A stretch of DNA of 64,000 nt. Source: Lepiota brunneoincarnata. Taxonomy: Eukaryota; Basidiomycota; Agaricomycetes; Agaricales; Agaricaceae. Made by a program: the position numbers and the translations under genes. Shown piece by piece: positions 9,573-20,936 of this stretch. The stretch is from NCBI GenBank assembly GCA_023014365.1, contig JAEBUN010000015.1:1-64000 (forward strand), read 5' to 3'. The notes below the pieces were generated by a model, which saw only the letters and a list, made by a program, of their open reading frames with translations, was not told the origin of the DNA and made no database searches. Position 1 is the stretch's first letter; each line of letters begins with the position of its first letter.

Positions 9573-11565
9573 ATGTCGTTTGCTTCCTTCGCATACACTG
9601 TCTCTTTTTTCTGGCTAATTCTCCACGGATTTCAACAGTTCCTGAGCCGAAGGAGGCGTGAGTTGCTCCTCCCGTACTATAAACGCCATATACATGGTGA
9701 GGGCCATGCTTCCGACTTACGTGTTAATCTCCGGTTCCTGCAAGTTCGGGTGGAAACCTCAAGGTGGAACAGTGCCCATGATAGATTTCTATACAAGCTT
9801 CGCAGAAGAAAGGGGTCTTTGTCGAGACTATGGATGGAAGCGTTCTACACGTTGGGTTATATTACTGGAATCATAGGGATGGGTGTAGCATTGGGGCTTT
9901 TGGTTTGGGCGACGTGGGCGCTAATGAAACCTTTGCCGCTCCACAAGGTCATGGACATCTCAAAAACTGTCGGGAGGTTGATGAAGAGGGATGGCCCTGT
10001 GGACACAATGGGTGGAGAGGTTATCGCGGAGAGTCCGATAACGCCTATTGTAAGGACGGATCGCCTCGGACAGTCTTCGTCTTCCATTTAGACAACTATT
10101 TTATAGCTGCCGGGAGTCACCGTCCCACTGAATCATCTTCCCATTATCCTCGTTACCTTGTTCCTGAGTCAGATTATCCATGAGTCAGGGCATGTGATTT
10201 CTGGTGCACTGTGAGCCGCTTAGCCATCATCTGGGCCTATGCTGAACGTCAAACAGGCACGGTGTACCTATTCTGTCGTCGGGAGCCTCTGTGACTGTCT
10301 GCATCCCTGCTGCCTTTGTTTCGTTTTCGTCTGCAGCTTTGGATACACTTCGACCACGCGTGCGGTCTCGCATCACAGCAGCAGGTCCTTTCCACAATCT
10401 CCTTTTCTGGTGTTTCTGGTTATTGGTTGGCTATGCTGGCAGTCGCCCTTTGTTCACCGTCTTGGGTTACAAAGATATGAGTTCTTTTGGCCGGGTTGTC
10501 CTCAACGTTGTCGACGTGAGTGAGATAGGTGTCTCGCATCTCTTATGATAGGTTCATTCACAATCCAGAATGTAGGTCTCGCCGCTGGCCGGGTACCTGG
10601 CGCCCGGTACACTTATCACGAAACTGGATGACCGATCCATGGCCTTCTCCCCTGCGGAACCTGATCCTTGGAATTCCTTTCTCAACTCCCCAAAGGCTGA
10701 CGAAATGAGCATCGGTTGGTGCATCGATCCGAAAGATTTTGGTGGGTTTGCAGGACGAAGGGTGGACGATTTTACTCATACGTACTTATCAAGGAGCTGC
10801 TTCCAAAGCTTGTTGTCTCTTTGACGAGACAATAGAACCATCCTCGCTCGCGTGCTTCGTCGCCGATACAACACCGAACCAGATTGGATGTCTGGACCCT
10901 ACATCTATACTTACAACCGTTGATGAAACGACCAGATGTGGTTCGGAAAGTGGCTGCAAAAATTGGAGTCTTTGCGTACGGCCGGCGGTAAAGGAGGCAT
11001 TCGTGCGTTTGACTGTGAAGGAAAATGGTCAGGGTCCCGACAAGGTAGTTCTCTGGAGCGGCCCTCGCAGGGAAATCTGGGAAGAAGGTGAGACGGGATT
11101 TGTAGCGGGAGCTCCCAATTGATTTTGACATTCGTTTGACGCAGTAACTGTTGGGAGTTGGCTTCCCCGTTTTTCTTTCGTCCCGATTTTGATCCCATGG
11201 TTAGCAAATATATTTTGGGAGTGAGTCCCCCGTAACCCTTCTTTCAAGAGTTTCGAGATTAACATGGGCTTAGGTACTTGTTGATGGTCAACCTGTCCTT
11301 GTTTTTATTTAATTTGGTCCCGATTGCGGGCTTGGACGGATCGCACCTCCTCCGGTCCTTCCTTCTATCAGTTGCGGAATTAAACGAGAAACGTGGGATG
11401 TACGATCTTGACGCGCTGGAGAGGGCGAGTGCATCTCACACCTTCCAACTGGGTGGCGAGAGGAGTTTTTGGTACGCTAAGTTAGGAAGAGTGATATCTG
11501 GATTTGCAACACTACTGGTTGCGTCGACTGTTGTTTTATCTATGATTAGTTTAGTTCGAATATAG
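9573..11565 (+). CDS. S2P: Site-2 protease (intramembrane zinc metalloprotease, peptidase M50)
   Basis: Seven exons: 9573-10049, 10107-10210, 10257-10515, 10576-10741, 10794-11087, 11145-11220, 11274-11565. They join in frame to 555 residues. The product cleaves membrane-anchored transcription factors of the SREBP type within the Golgi membrane. Evidence: zinc motif HESGH (residues 184-188, bases 10179-10193) in a membrane segment, followed by the family pattern AAFVSFSSAAL and AAGPFHNLLFW, a PDZ-like part (SPLAGYLAPGTLITKLDD), a cysteine-rich lumenal insert (residues about 336-435), and the second metal motif NLVPIAGLDG (Asp about 480). The ATG at 9573 starts a hydrophobic first helix; an in-frame ATG at 9474 is also possible. 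Introns are 46-60 nt. It is convergent with RPL38, 213 bp away. No lesion seen. Confidence 0.93.
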
Positions 11566-11778
11566 AGGAAAGTGGTTTAGAGGGAGGATCAACAGGTAGA
11601 TGCATCAGTACGACATTGAAGCCTCAGCTATTATCCTTGCAAAGAGCATTCTCCATTTAGATTGGCAAGAAGTCGTCAATGGATTACACGAAAGTGTGCG
11701 TGTATATACTGTGAGTGTATTAGGCTATACATGGGTCCCCACTCCGGTGAAATATGGCGGGAGGGGCTGAAGAGCAAT

Positions 11779-12192
11779 CTACTTCTTTTTGGGGCGGGGG
11801 ATTTCGACGATGGTGAGTCCTGGGTGTCAACTGATGTGAGATATTTGTTCCAAGACAAACGGACTTGCATACCCGGTGGTAGACTCTGCTTCAGTTTGTC
11901 TGCTTTCTCGGGATCGTTGATGACGAGGACGTAGAGGTACCGAGTACATCGGACCTTAAACTTGAACAATCTCTTTGTGTTGTTTTTCAAGCGGGTTCGA
12001 ATTATGCGGACCTCTGAGTATTTGAACAATCAGGTTGAGAGGGGGGTGTATTGGACGGTTGCACGCACCGGAGGCATCCTTGCGTTGTGTGATTTTGATA
12101 AACCACTTGATGTTTTTGATTTCCTTTGCCTTGAGTAGATGCGGGTCAGCATCGTCTATGTGGGCACAAAATAGCAAGGGAAGTATTACCAT
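11779..12192 (-). CDS. RPL38: 60S ribosomal protein eL38
   Basis: Four exons on the minus strand: 12192-12190 (the ATG alone), 12129-12069, 12013-11873, 11819-11779. Introns are 60, 55 and 53 nt; the first has a clear branch site (TGCTGAC). The joined 81-residue product starts [19 protein letters not shown], contains [20 protein letters not shown] and [12 protein letters not shown], and ends in a lysine-rich tail (RPKKK). Length and sequence match eL38, a small protein of the large ribosomal subunit. The start codon being its own 3-nt coding exon is common in ribosomal protein genes. It is divergent from the P5A ATPase (312 bp between start codons) and convergent with S2P. Confidence 0.95.
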
Positions 12193-12504
12193 CGTCGATA
12201 GTGGTTCTGGGTGCAAGTTGATCGTCTCTGCGCAGGTGGGTCTGAACTTTATTTTGTGGTTATGTATATTACTCGCTGATGTCCGGTAGGGCGAGATCTC
12301 GATGTGCTATTTACGTAGGAGAACGTATCACGTGCACTGGGGACACGTCACGAGGTTCGGTATCCTGACCCAACTTTTCTTGCCGCCAGCACAGACCAGT
12401 CTGCTCTTCTGGGGACGCCAGCTATACACCCTCCTACCCTGACAATTGTATTGGAGACAGAAGTACATTACCGTCGCTGCTGCAGACGCAGCCTTTAATC
12501 CTTA
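12193..12504. promoter_or_regulatory. Shared divergent promoter region
   Basis: 312 bp between the start codons of RPL38 (minus) and the P5A ATPase (plus). No ORF. I could not assign specific factor sites with confidence; a single regulatory region serving both genes is an inference from position. Confidence 0.45.
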
Positions 12505-15500
12505 ATGTACGTTTTCGGTGACCTGTATTGCGTGTGTGTGCCCGCTCATACGATGATGCAGGACTTCCGTATCAGTCGTTTCTCCGGAAATTGAGCGTGC
12601 CAGTTTGCACGTCGCTATTCCGTGGCAAACACACCTATATACCTTCCCTTTCCTATCTCTATATCCTCTCCTCGCCTACGCCTATATTCTCAAGTATGAC
12701 GACTGGCTCGGAAGTGAAGAGTGGACTTTTCTTGCTTGCACCACACTTGGCGTGGCCCATGCATTGAGCTTCCTGGTCACTCGATGGAGTGCAGGTGCCC
12801 GGGCCTGGGTAACTACGAGAAAGGTGCGTCATCAAATTTTAACATACAAATTCTAATGCTTGACTCTCTGAAGGCGCGTATCATTGAGGAAGCAGACCGC
12901 ATCCGTATCGTGCCCAAGCTGCATCGTGGACAGGGCGATATTGTGCCTTTGCAGCACAAGGATTCCGGCGACCTCACTTCGTATACCTTTAATTACCAAC
13001 GCGATACTTACACCATCACTTCAACCAACCCCTTGACTTTTGGTCGCCTCCCTTATCCCTCCTCTAGCAAGCCTCCTCTGGAATCTTTTCTCAGACCCGA
13101 GAGTCTAAAACTTGACCGCCTCGCCGCTTTGTATAGCCTCTATGGCGAGAACGAGTTTAATATCCCGATCCCCTCCTTCTCTGAGTTGTTTGGAGAGCAA
13201 GCAACAGCCCCATTCTTCGTCTTCCAAGTATTTTGTGTGGCTCTCTGGTGCTTGGACGAGTACTGGTATTACAGCTTGTTCACTCTCTTCATGTTGGTTG
13301 TGTTCGAGTGTACTGTCGTCTATCAGGTATGGTTGCCTCTCACTCATTGTTTCTATATTTAAATGTTCGCTAGCGTGTTCGCACTTTGACCGAGTTCAGG
13401 ACCATGTCCATTGTCCCATATCCCATCCAGTGCTACCGGGGTTCGAAGTGGGTTGAGATCCGGACTGACAAACTATTGCCTGGAGATGTTGTTTCTGTCG
13501 GTGAGTAGACCCATTATGGACAGAAGTACACTGATTGAATCAACCCAAAAGCATGCTCCCAAAACGAGACTACCGTTCCTGCAGATGTCCTTCTTGTCAA
13601 TGGCACTGTCATTGTCAACGAAGCAATGCTTTCTGGAGAATCTACCCCTCTCCTTAAGGAGTCTATCCAACTTCGTGAAGGCACAGAACCTCTTGATATC
13701 GATGATGCACACAAGAACACTGTCCTATTCAGTGGGACTAAGATTCTTCAAGCAACACCGTCGGGTATGTTCTCATGTTCTCCATAAGTACACCCCCTCA
13801 ATTTCATTGAAGCGGAGATACCTTCACCTATCAAGACTCCGGATGGTGGATGCCTTGGAGTTGTACTCCGCACTGGGTTTGGAACTGCTCAGGGCCAGCT
13901 AGTCAGGACAATGATCTTCTCTACTGAACGCGTCTCCGCCAATAACCTTGAGTCGTTCCTCTTCATCGGTTTCCTCTTGATTTTTGCCATCGCTGCGAGC
14001 TGGTACGTGTGGACGAAAGGTAGGTTTACTATTTTTAAGCCTGGTACGACCATTTTACTTTCTGGTTTAGGTATTGAGCGTGATTTGAAAAAGTCAAAAC
14101 TTCTGCTGGACTGCATTCTCATTATCACTAGCGTGGTTCCTCCGGAGCTCCCCATGGAGTTGTCGCTGGCTGTTAACGCTTCGCTGGTAGCCCTCTCTAA
14201 GTCGGGTTAGTGTGTCTGAAATCTGTTCACCTTCATCGGCTTATGTTTTGTTCGAAGCAATATTCTGTACCGAACCCTTTCGCATTCCATTTGCAGGTCG
14301 TGTTGACGTTTGTTGTTTCGACAAGACTGGTACCATCACTGCGGAAAACCTCGTTCTTGAGGGCGTTGCAGGCGTCGAGTAAGTCGTTGTCATCAGAACA
14401 GGAGAATGGGCTGAACAGTATGCTATAGTGGGACTGATCTGAGGAGGCTTTCAAATGTGAAAGAAGTTTCGAGGGAGACTACTCTTTGCCTCGCTGCTGC
14501 GCATGCTTTAGTGAAACTCGATGATGGTACAATTGTGGGAGATCCAATGGAAAAGACGACATTGGAAGCACTTGAGTGGACGCTTGGAAAAGGTTGGTTC
14601 GAACCCGATTCGCGATCTTTCACCGGAGCTCAAATGGCCACAGGCGACATCGTGGCTCCCGGTTATCTTGGTGCACCAAAGTTGCAGATTCACATTCGCC
14701 GAAGATTCCAGTTCTCATCCGCCCTGAAACGCATGTCGACGGTTTCAACTCTCCCTGGTGGAAAGACTCTGGTTTCAGTGAAGGGGGCCCCGGAAACAAT
14801 CAAACGATTTTTGAATGTTGTACCTGCACACTATGATGACACATATAAGTGGTTCACAAGGAAAGGAAGCCGTGTCTTGGCCCTGGCGATGAAAGAATTA
14901 GAGCTAATAACTGTAGACAAGGTAAGATCTAGAGTCCTCTCTCCCTGTACATGCTGTGGTTCATCCCTGCTCTTAGATCAATAAGTTACCCCGCGATCAG
15001 GTCGAAAGCAATTTACAATTTGTCGGATTCCTCGTCTTCCACTGCCCTCTCAAAGCTGATGCAGTGGAAGCACTTAAAATGCTTGCCGACTCTTCCCATC
15101 GCGTAAGTATTCATTAGGCGTATGGCAAGCAATTTCTTACAGAGAAGCCTAGTGTGTCATGATCACAGGAGACAACCCTCTTACTGCTGTCCACGTTGCT
15201 CGCGATGTTGAGATCGTCGATCGTGAGGTCCTGATTCTTGATCTCAAGGAAAATCCGCAACATGAAGGGGGTAAGAACATACACTGGTGGGCTTTCTGCA
15301 AGAAGCTTAAATTCGATACTTCAGATCTTGCATGGCGCACAGTTGACGAAAGCAAAGTCATTCCGGTTGACCCTTCGGAACCACTGGACACTTCTCTTTT
15401 CAACGAATACGACATCTGTATCACTGGCGTTGCAATGAGGCAATTCGAACAAAAGCGCAGTTGGAACGATCTAGTTCAAAACACTTGGGTCTACGCCAGA

Positions 15501-17063
15501 GTCTCGCCTCTGCAGAAGGAACATATTCTTACAAGTCTCAAGACTCTCGGTTATATCACTCTAATGGCTGGGGACGGTACTAACGACGTTGGCGCACTCA
15601 AACAAGCCCATATAGGAGTGGCTTTGTTGGATGGAACGCCCGAAGACTTACAGAAAATTGCCGAGCGGCAGAAATTGGAGCGAATCAAGAAAGTCTACGA
15701 GAGTCAGCTCAGCATTTCTGCTCGATTCAACCAACCACCCCCCCCCGGTTCCTCCTGCTATTGTCCATCTTGTTCCTGATGCTGTCAAAGCCCAGCAGCA
15801 AGCGGCCGCAAATCAACAGGTGGCCCGTCAACGCAACCCTATGGAGAAGGTGAGCATCGTCTCCGAATGTCCCTTATAGTGAACCCCATCATTTGCCTGC
15901 AGTTCGATCTTGCATCCATCACCGACAAGTTAGCAGAGATGGAAGGTGAAGAGGAGGTGCCAAAGATCAAGCTCGGAGATGCATCTTGTGCTGCCCCATT
16001 CACCTCAAAACTCTCCCATGTTTCGGCCAGTATGTTTTTGTTTCTTTCGGGAGACTTTGGTGATGACTGATTGCATAACTTCAGTCACACACATCATCCG
16101 ACAGGGTCGATGCACACTTGTTGCCACGATTCAAATGTATAAGATCTTGGCTCTCAACTGTTTGATAACTGCCTACAGTCTGAGCGTTCAATACTTGGAT
16201 GGTATCAAATTTGGTGATTACCAAGTTACCATCACGGGGATGTTGATGTCTGTCTGCTTCTTGTGCATTTCTCGTGCCAAGGTTGGTACTATTGTTGTGC
16301 TTTGATGCCTAATGGATTTACCCCACCATAGCCTGTTGAGAAGCTATCTCGGGAACGACCTCTGGGCAGTATATTCAACTTTTACGTCCTTTTGTCGGTG
16401 CTACTTCAATTTGCTTTGCATATTGTGTCATTGGTCTATATCACTGACCTTACGCGGACGTACGAAGAGTAAGTAATTTTCCACTACATTGAAATGGTTA
16501 CCAAGACATGTTTCTCCAGGCATGGATTAATCGACTTAGAAGCCAAGTTCGAGCCAAATCTTCTCAACACTGCCATTTATCTTCTTGGTTTGTCCCAGCA
16601 AGTCTCAACGTTTGCTATTAACTTCCAAGTTTGTCACCGGCTTTCCCTTGCAAATACAACATATTGATGTTTATGTAGGGACGGCCATTCCGCGAGGGCA
16701 TCCGTGAAAACTCGGCCTTGTATTGGGGCTTAGTGGGTGCAAGTGCTGTTGCCTTCTGCGGAGCCACAGACTTTATGCCAGAGCTTAATCGATGGCTCCA
16801 AATTGTGGAAATGACTGATCCTGTATGTGAACAATGCCCTCTCTCGCTATGAATTATATTGACTGTTGGTGGAGTTCAAATTCCGGCTCACACTCACCAT
16901 GATTTTGGATTTTATTGGCTGCTGGGTCATTGAGAAAGTTTGTAAATCCCTGTTTGCAGACCTTGAGCCCAAGGGAATGGTAACCAAGGGCCGTGAAAGA
17001 CGGGAGAGGCGGCGTTTGGAACAAGAAACACTGCCTAGAGCTAATTTAGACAAATCACATTAA
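12505..17063 (+). CDS. SPF1: P5A-type transmembrane-helix dislocase ATPase, one apparent frameshift
   Basis: Proposed exons: 12505-12517 (tentative), 12576-12823, 12874-13326, 13374-13500, 13552-13764, 13813-14019, 14071-14205, 14258-14378, 14429-14921, 14977-15102, 15153-15849, 15903-16029, 16085-16281, 16332-16468, 16520-16628, 16679-16822, 16875-17063; about 1244 residues. The family removes mistargeted membrane helices from the ER membrane. Motifs in order: MLSGEST (actuator), [11 protein letters not shown] (P5 signature), DKTGT (Asp about 487, base 14320), [25 protein letters not shown], then [16 protein letters not shown] and C-terminal membrane helices. All internal exons join in phase. 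Exon 11 carries nine Cs at 15738-15746 where the frame needs eight; the rest is intact, so an error or a fresh mutation is likely. The first exon is uncertain. Confidence 0.9.
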
Positions 17064-17320
17064 AATACAGTTATATCAGCAGCAGGCTTTCTCTCCATTA
17101 CTATGGACATGCTTGTCATTGAGGGGAGACTGAGGGAATTTGACTTGGAAACAAATTTTTATGTATGGAGGGTCATAGCCACATATGAATGCTTAATGCC
17201 CTTGGTCCAATATAACACTCCACTGATGAGAATGTGACAACCTTGCAAGGATGTTAGTTAGATACCTGGTTCTGCAATGGCTATACTATACAGTTGTCAT
17301 AGCTATGACAACCTGATTTA
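17064..17320. other. P5A 3' flank, no gene seen
   Basis: AT-rich sequence between the ATPase stop codon and a decayed Tc1 terminal repeat. No ORF or repeat recognised. Confidence 0.5.
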
Positions 17321-18570
17321 CAGTAGGCATCAAAACCCTTCCAGTGTTTTTTTACTTTCACTTATTCCTTGAATAGCTTTGGTATCTCTAAAGCTAGGGA
17401 CTTCATATTTTAAAAATATATACTCCTATATCTTATCTACAGATTGGTATAGTTATAATTACATAATATTCCTTTTTGGGAATGTGGTGAATTAAATAAT
17501 ATTTTCAGTGCATTGGAAAGGTTTTGCAGCTCATTAAACACAATATACAATTATAGGTATTCAGTGCTTGGTATAGCCCCCCCTAGCCTGCAAAATAAGC
17601 TGAACCCTCCTAGGCATACTTTCAATCAAATTCTGACACTGACAGTGGAATCTTATTCCAGTCTGCCTCTGTCCTCTCCCACAACTCCAATATTCCCCCA
17701 GGAAGAGTATCATACTCCTCTAGCCTCCTTTTGATGTAAGTCCATAGATGTTCAATAGGGTTGAGGTCAAGAGACTGTAGGGGCCATACCATTACCTCCA
17801 TTTTAGCTTTTTTAAACCACTTTGTGGCTGTCCTGCTCTTGTGCTTGGGGGTCATTGTCTTGCTAGAAGATAACATCCCTTGTCTTTTTCTTGTACCACC
17901 TAAGGCTCTGCTGCAGTTCATCCTCCAAAATGCTGACATAAATGTCAGCATCCATCTTCCCTTCAATTCTACATGGGAATTCCCCCCCTTCCCACAACAT
18001 ACAGCCCCAGACCATGATGGAACCTCCTCCAAACTTCCTATTTCCATCTACCAGCCTAGCTTTTAGCTTCTCTGACCCCTGTTGTCAAACCCAATGCCTC
18101 CTATCTGATCCCAAACAATTGATTTTAGTCTCATCTGACCAAACCACCCTCTTCCAGTCTTCCAGAGTCCAGTTGGTATGTGCTTCTGCCCACTTCATTC
18201 TCTTCTGCTGGTGAGCCATGCTGAGAAAAGATTGTTTTACCTTGACTACAGCTTTCATTCCAGCTCTCTTGAGTGCCCTGCAAAATATGCTGGTAGAGAG
18301 AGATTGCTGGGTCACACCTTGAAGTGATTTGGTAACCTGGACAGCATTATCAACTTTTTGGGAGGTGATAAGTTTGATGGCATATTGGGTGTTGGAGGAG
18401 GAAAGCTTAGGTGGGTGGCCACCAGCAGACTTGGAATGTGTTGATCAATGTTTGGAGTAAAGTCTGGATATGGTACTAAGGCCCAGACCCATAATAGAAG
18501 AGATTTGGATAGCAGAAATCCCTTTGTCTAAGAGAGAGAGGATATGATTGATTTGTAAGAAAGATTAAAA
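17321..18570 (-). mobile_element. Decayed Tc1/mariner element, right end missing
   Basis: Left end CAGTAGGCATCAAAACCCTT follows TA and resembles the end of the intact element at 28069. The inner inverted motif GCATTGGAAAGGTTTTG lies near 17510. The transposase is readable on the minus strand in pieces: GLGLSTISRLYSK (helix-turn-helix, about 18480), LEDWKRVVWSDETKINCLGS (first Asp), and LNPIEHLWTYIKRRLEEYD (Glu) around 17740. The second Asp region is degraded (SSSKTMTPKHKS). Frameshifts and stops throughout. The right terminal repeat is absent. Confidence 0.8.
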
Positions 18571-18589
18571 ACTACATAGCATTAACATC

Positions 18590-18852
18590 TGTAGGAACAA
18601 GTGGGATAATTTATGGAGCTCACCTCAGCACTTGTTTACAACGAGAACTGAGGGAAGTTGTCTTAAACAAATGGTCTAGGTTAAGTAGTATCCTATGTGG
18701 TTGAATGTTCATGTCCAAGAGAGCAATAGTGTGGACAGAGTATATTTATGTGGCAAGCAAGGAGGGCTGAGACTGCAGGGTTGTGTTGCTGTTGAGTCTT
18801 GACCCTCGCATTGAGTCCCATGGTCTCAGGAACACATTTGGGTGCTCCAACA
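18590..18852 (-). repeat. Probable 3' LTR of copia copy 1
   Basis: On the minus strand a GAGGAGGAG polypurine run is followed by TGTTGGAGCACCC at 18852. A CA end is possible at 18590 (TTGTTCCTACA). No partner LTR survives because the 5' part of the element is lost. Confidence 0.45.
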
Positions 18853-20936
18853 CTCCTCCTCAAACCGTGCTGAGACCAAGAGCACATGTGAAATGCTTGA
18901 CTTTGGGGGAGGGGAGTGCCTTTGTGAATATATCGGTGACCATATCATCTGTGGGGCAATAAATGAGCCAAATTTTCCCCTCTTCAATTGTCCAGCAGAT
19001 AAAATGGTATCTGATGTCAATATGTTTGGTCCAGGCATGAAACTGGTGGTCTTGAGCAAGTGCAATGGCAGATTGGCTATCGGAGAAGAGGGTGGTGGGA
19101 GAGAAGACTTCTGAGACAAAGGAACGAAGCCAGAGGGCTTCCTTAGCAGCATGGGTAGCAGTAACATACTCAGATTCTGTTGTGGATACAGTAACCAGCT
19201 CCTGTTTCTTTGCACTCCATGAGACAGCACCTCTGTTGACCAGGAAAGCAAACCTGGAGGTTGCTCAGCAATCTTCAGCCATAGATCCATCAGCATCAGT
19301 GTATCCTTTGAGGAGGTTTCTGGTGCTGCCATAAGTGAGCCAGAGGTCACAAGTGGTTTTAAGGTAATGAAAAACCCATTTTATGGCCTCCCAGTGGGCC
19401 TCTCCAGGGTTGTGTGAGAAGCATGAGAGAAGTTGCACAGCATAAGTGATGTCTGGGTGAGTGCCAAGAGCTGCATACATAAGCGTACCAACAGCTTCAC
19501 GATAGGGGACATTGGCCATCCATGCAATCTCAGTTGTGGTCTTGGGACACTGGTCACTTGTGAGCTGGATGGATGGGTCCATGGGCAGGGAGGTGGGTTT
19601 GGCATCCTTGAGGCCAAAACAGCAGAGAGAGGCATTGATGTAAGCATGTTGTGACAGTGACAGTGTTCCTTCCTCTCTAAGTCTCTTCACCTCAATTCCC
19701 AGAAGCCAGTGTATTTCCCCCATGTCCATCACCTCCACAAATTCACCCATGTGGCCCTTTAGCCACTCAACAAGTGCAGTTTTCATTGCCACAACAGTAC
19801 AGTCATCCACATGGACAGCTAGAATGGTTAATTCATGAGGGTCAAGCTTGAAAAACACACAGGGATTGCTCTCAGCATGGGTAAGTCCTGAATTATCCAC
19901 CAGTATCTCGCAAAGTCTCTGATACCACTGCCAGCCAGATTATTTGAGCCCATATAGTGGTTTCTTCAGTAAACAGACTTTGTAAGGGTGCTCTGGGTCC
20001 TTAAAACATGGCGGTTGGTGCATGTAAATGGTCTCCCCTTCCATGAACTTTCCATTTAGGTATGCCCCTTTGATATCGATCTGGTGAACTTCCATATTTC
20101 AAGCAGCTGCAATGGCAAGGATGGTGTGAATGGATGGGAGGCAAGCAACTGGGGCATAGGTATCAAAATAGTCAACACCTGGTACCTATGAGAAGCCTTG
20201 GGCTACCAGGCAAGCCTTGTAGTGTATGACATTTCCAGCTGTGTCCTTTTTTGCTCTGAATACCCACTTTGATCCAACAATGTTTGCACCAGGGGGTGCA
20301 TCTGCAAGCTCCCAGGTATCTGTCTCTTTTAGCATTTTGATCTCCTCCCTCATTGCTTCCTTCCAGGATTTTTCATCCGCTCTCCCCCTCAATTCTTGCC
20401 AGTTTTGAGGTTCTAGAGGCTCTGCAGACTCCATTTTGGCTGCAAAGCAGTGAACATCTGCCCATTCTAGCTCCTCAATGGCGGTAACAGCTTGGCCCTC
20501 AAGTATCTCTATAGCTTTCAGGCTAGGTTTGCATATGCATGTTGGACGCTCAGTGGGGTTTTTGGCAGCTTGGTGAGGAGGATCTGGAGGTTGAATTTTG
20601 GGGATTTTGGCAGTGGGAGGAGGGACAGGTGGCTGTTCAGGGGAAATCTTGTATGTAGGCTTTTCCTCCCCCTTGAGATTCTTTCTGAACCTGATGTTAT
20701 GCTCGATTCGGACAGCACCAGTGTCTGGGAACCATACACACATACCATTGCTTTCATCATCAAAGCCAAGCCATCAAGCTTTCTTTGTCCAGTCCCCTAA
20801 TTTGTCTCCACCAGGGTGATGAACCCAACACTCCTCACCCCACTCATGTACTCTCTGCAGGTCTGGTCACTTTGCAAATACCACTTCAAAAGGGGTCTTG
20901 CTATCCATGGCCTTGGTCCCAGTCCGATTCATCATC
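18853..20936 (-). pseudogene. Ty1/copia copy 1: integrase C-terminus, RT, RNase H
   Basis: Minus-strand segments in several frames. Near 20743: MCVWFPDTGAVRIEHNIRF, the integrase/RT linker. Then KSWKEAMREEIKMLKETDTW, and GSKWVFRAKKDTAGNVIHYK (start of copia RT). At 19850: LTILAVHVDDCTVVA, the RT box (copia normally YVDD, here HVDD). At 19400-19270: HPDITYAVQLLSC and KGYTDADGSMAED, the RNase H start. Frame changes near 19300 and stops near 20185 and 19940. The 5' half is cut off at 20936 where a LINE begins. Confidence 0.85.

Noticed and set aside
9474..10091. A single 205-codon ORF at the S2P locus
   Set aside because: Its last 14 codons are intron; splicing at 10050-10106 restores a conserved S2P sequence and leads into the HESGH motif.
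11676..12029. A 117-codon minus-strand ORF
   Set aside because: It is one exon of RPL38 with intron sequence at both ends.
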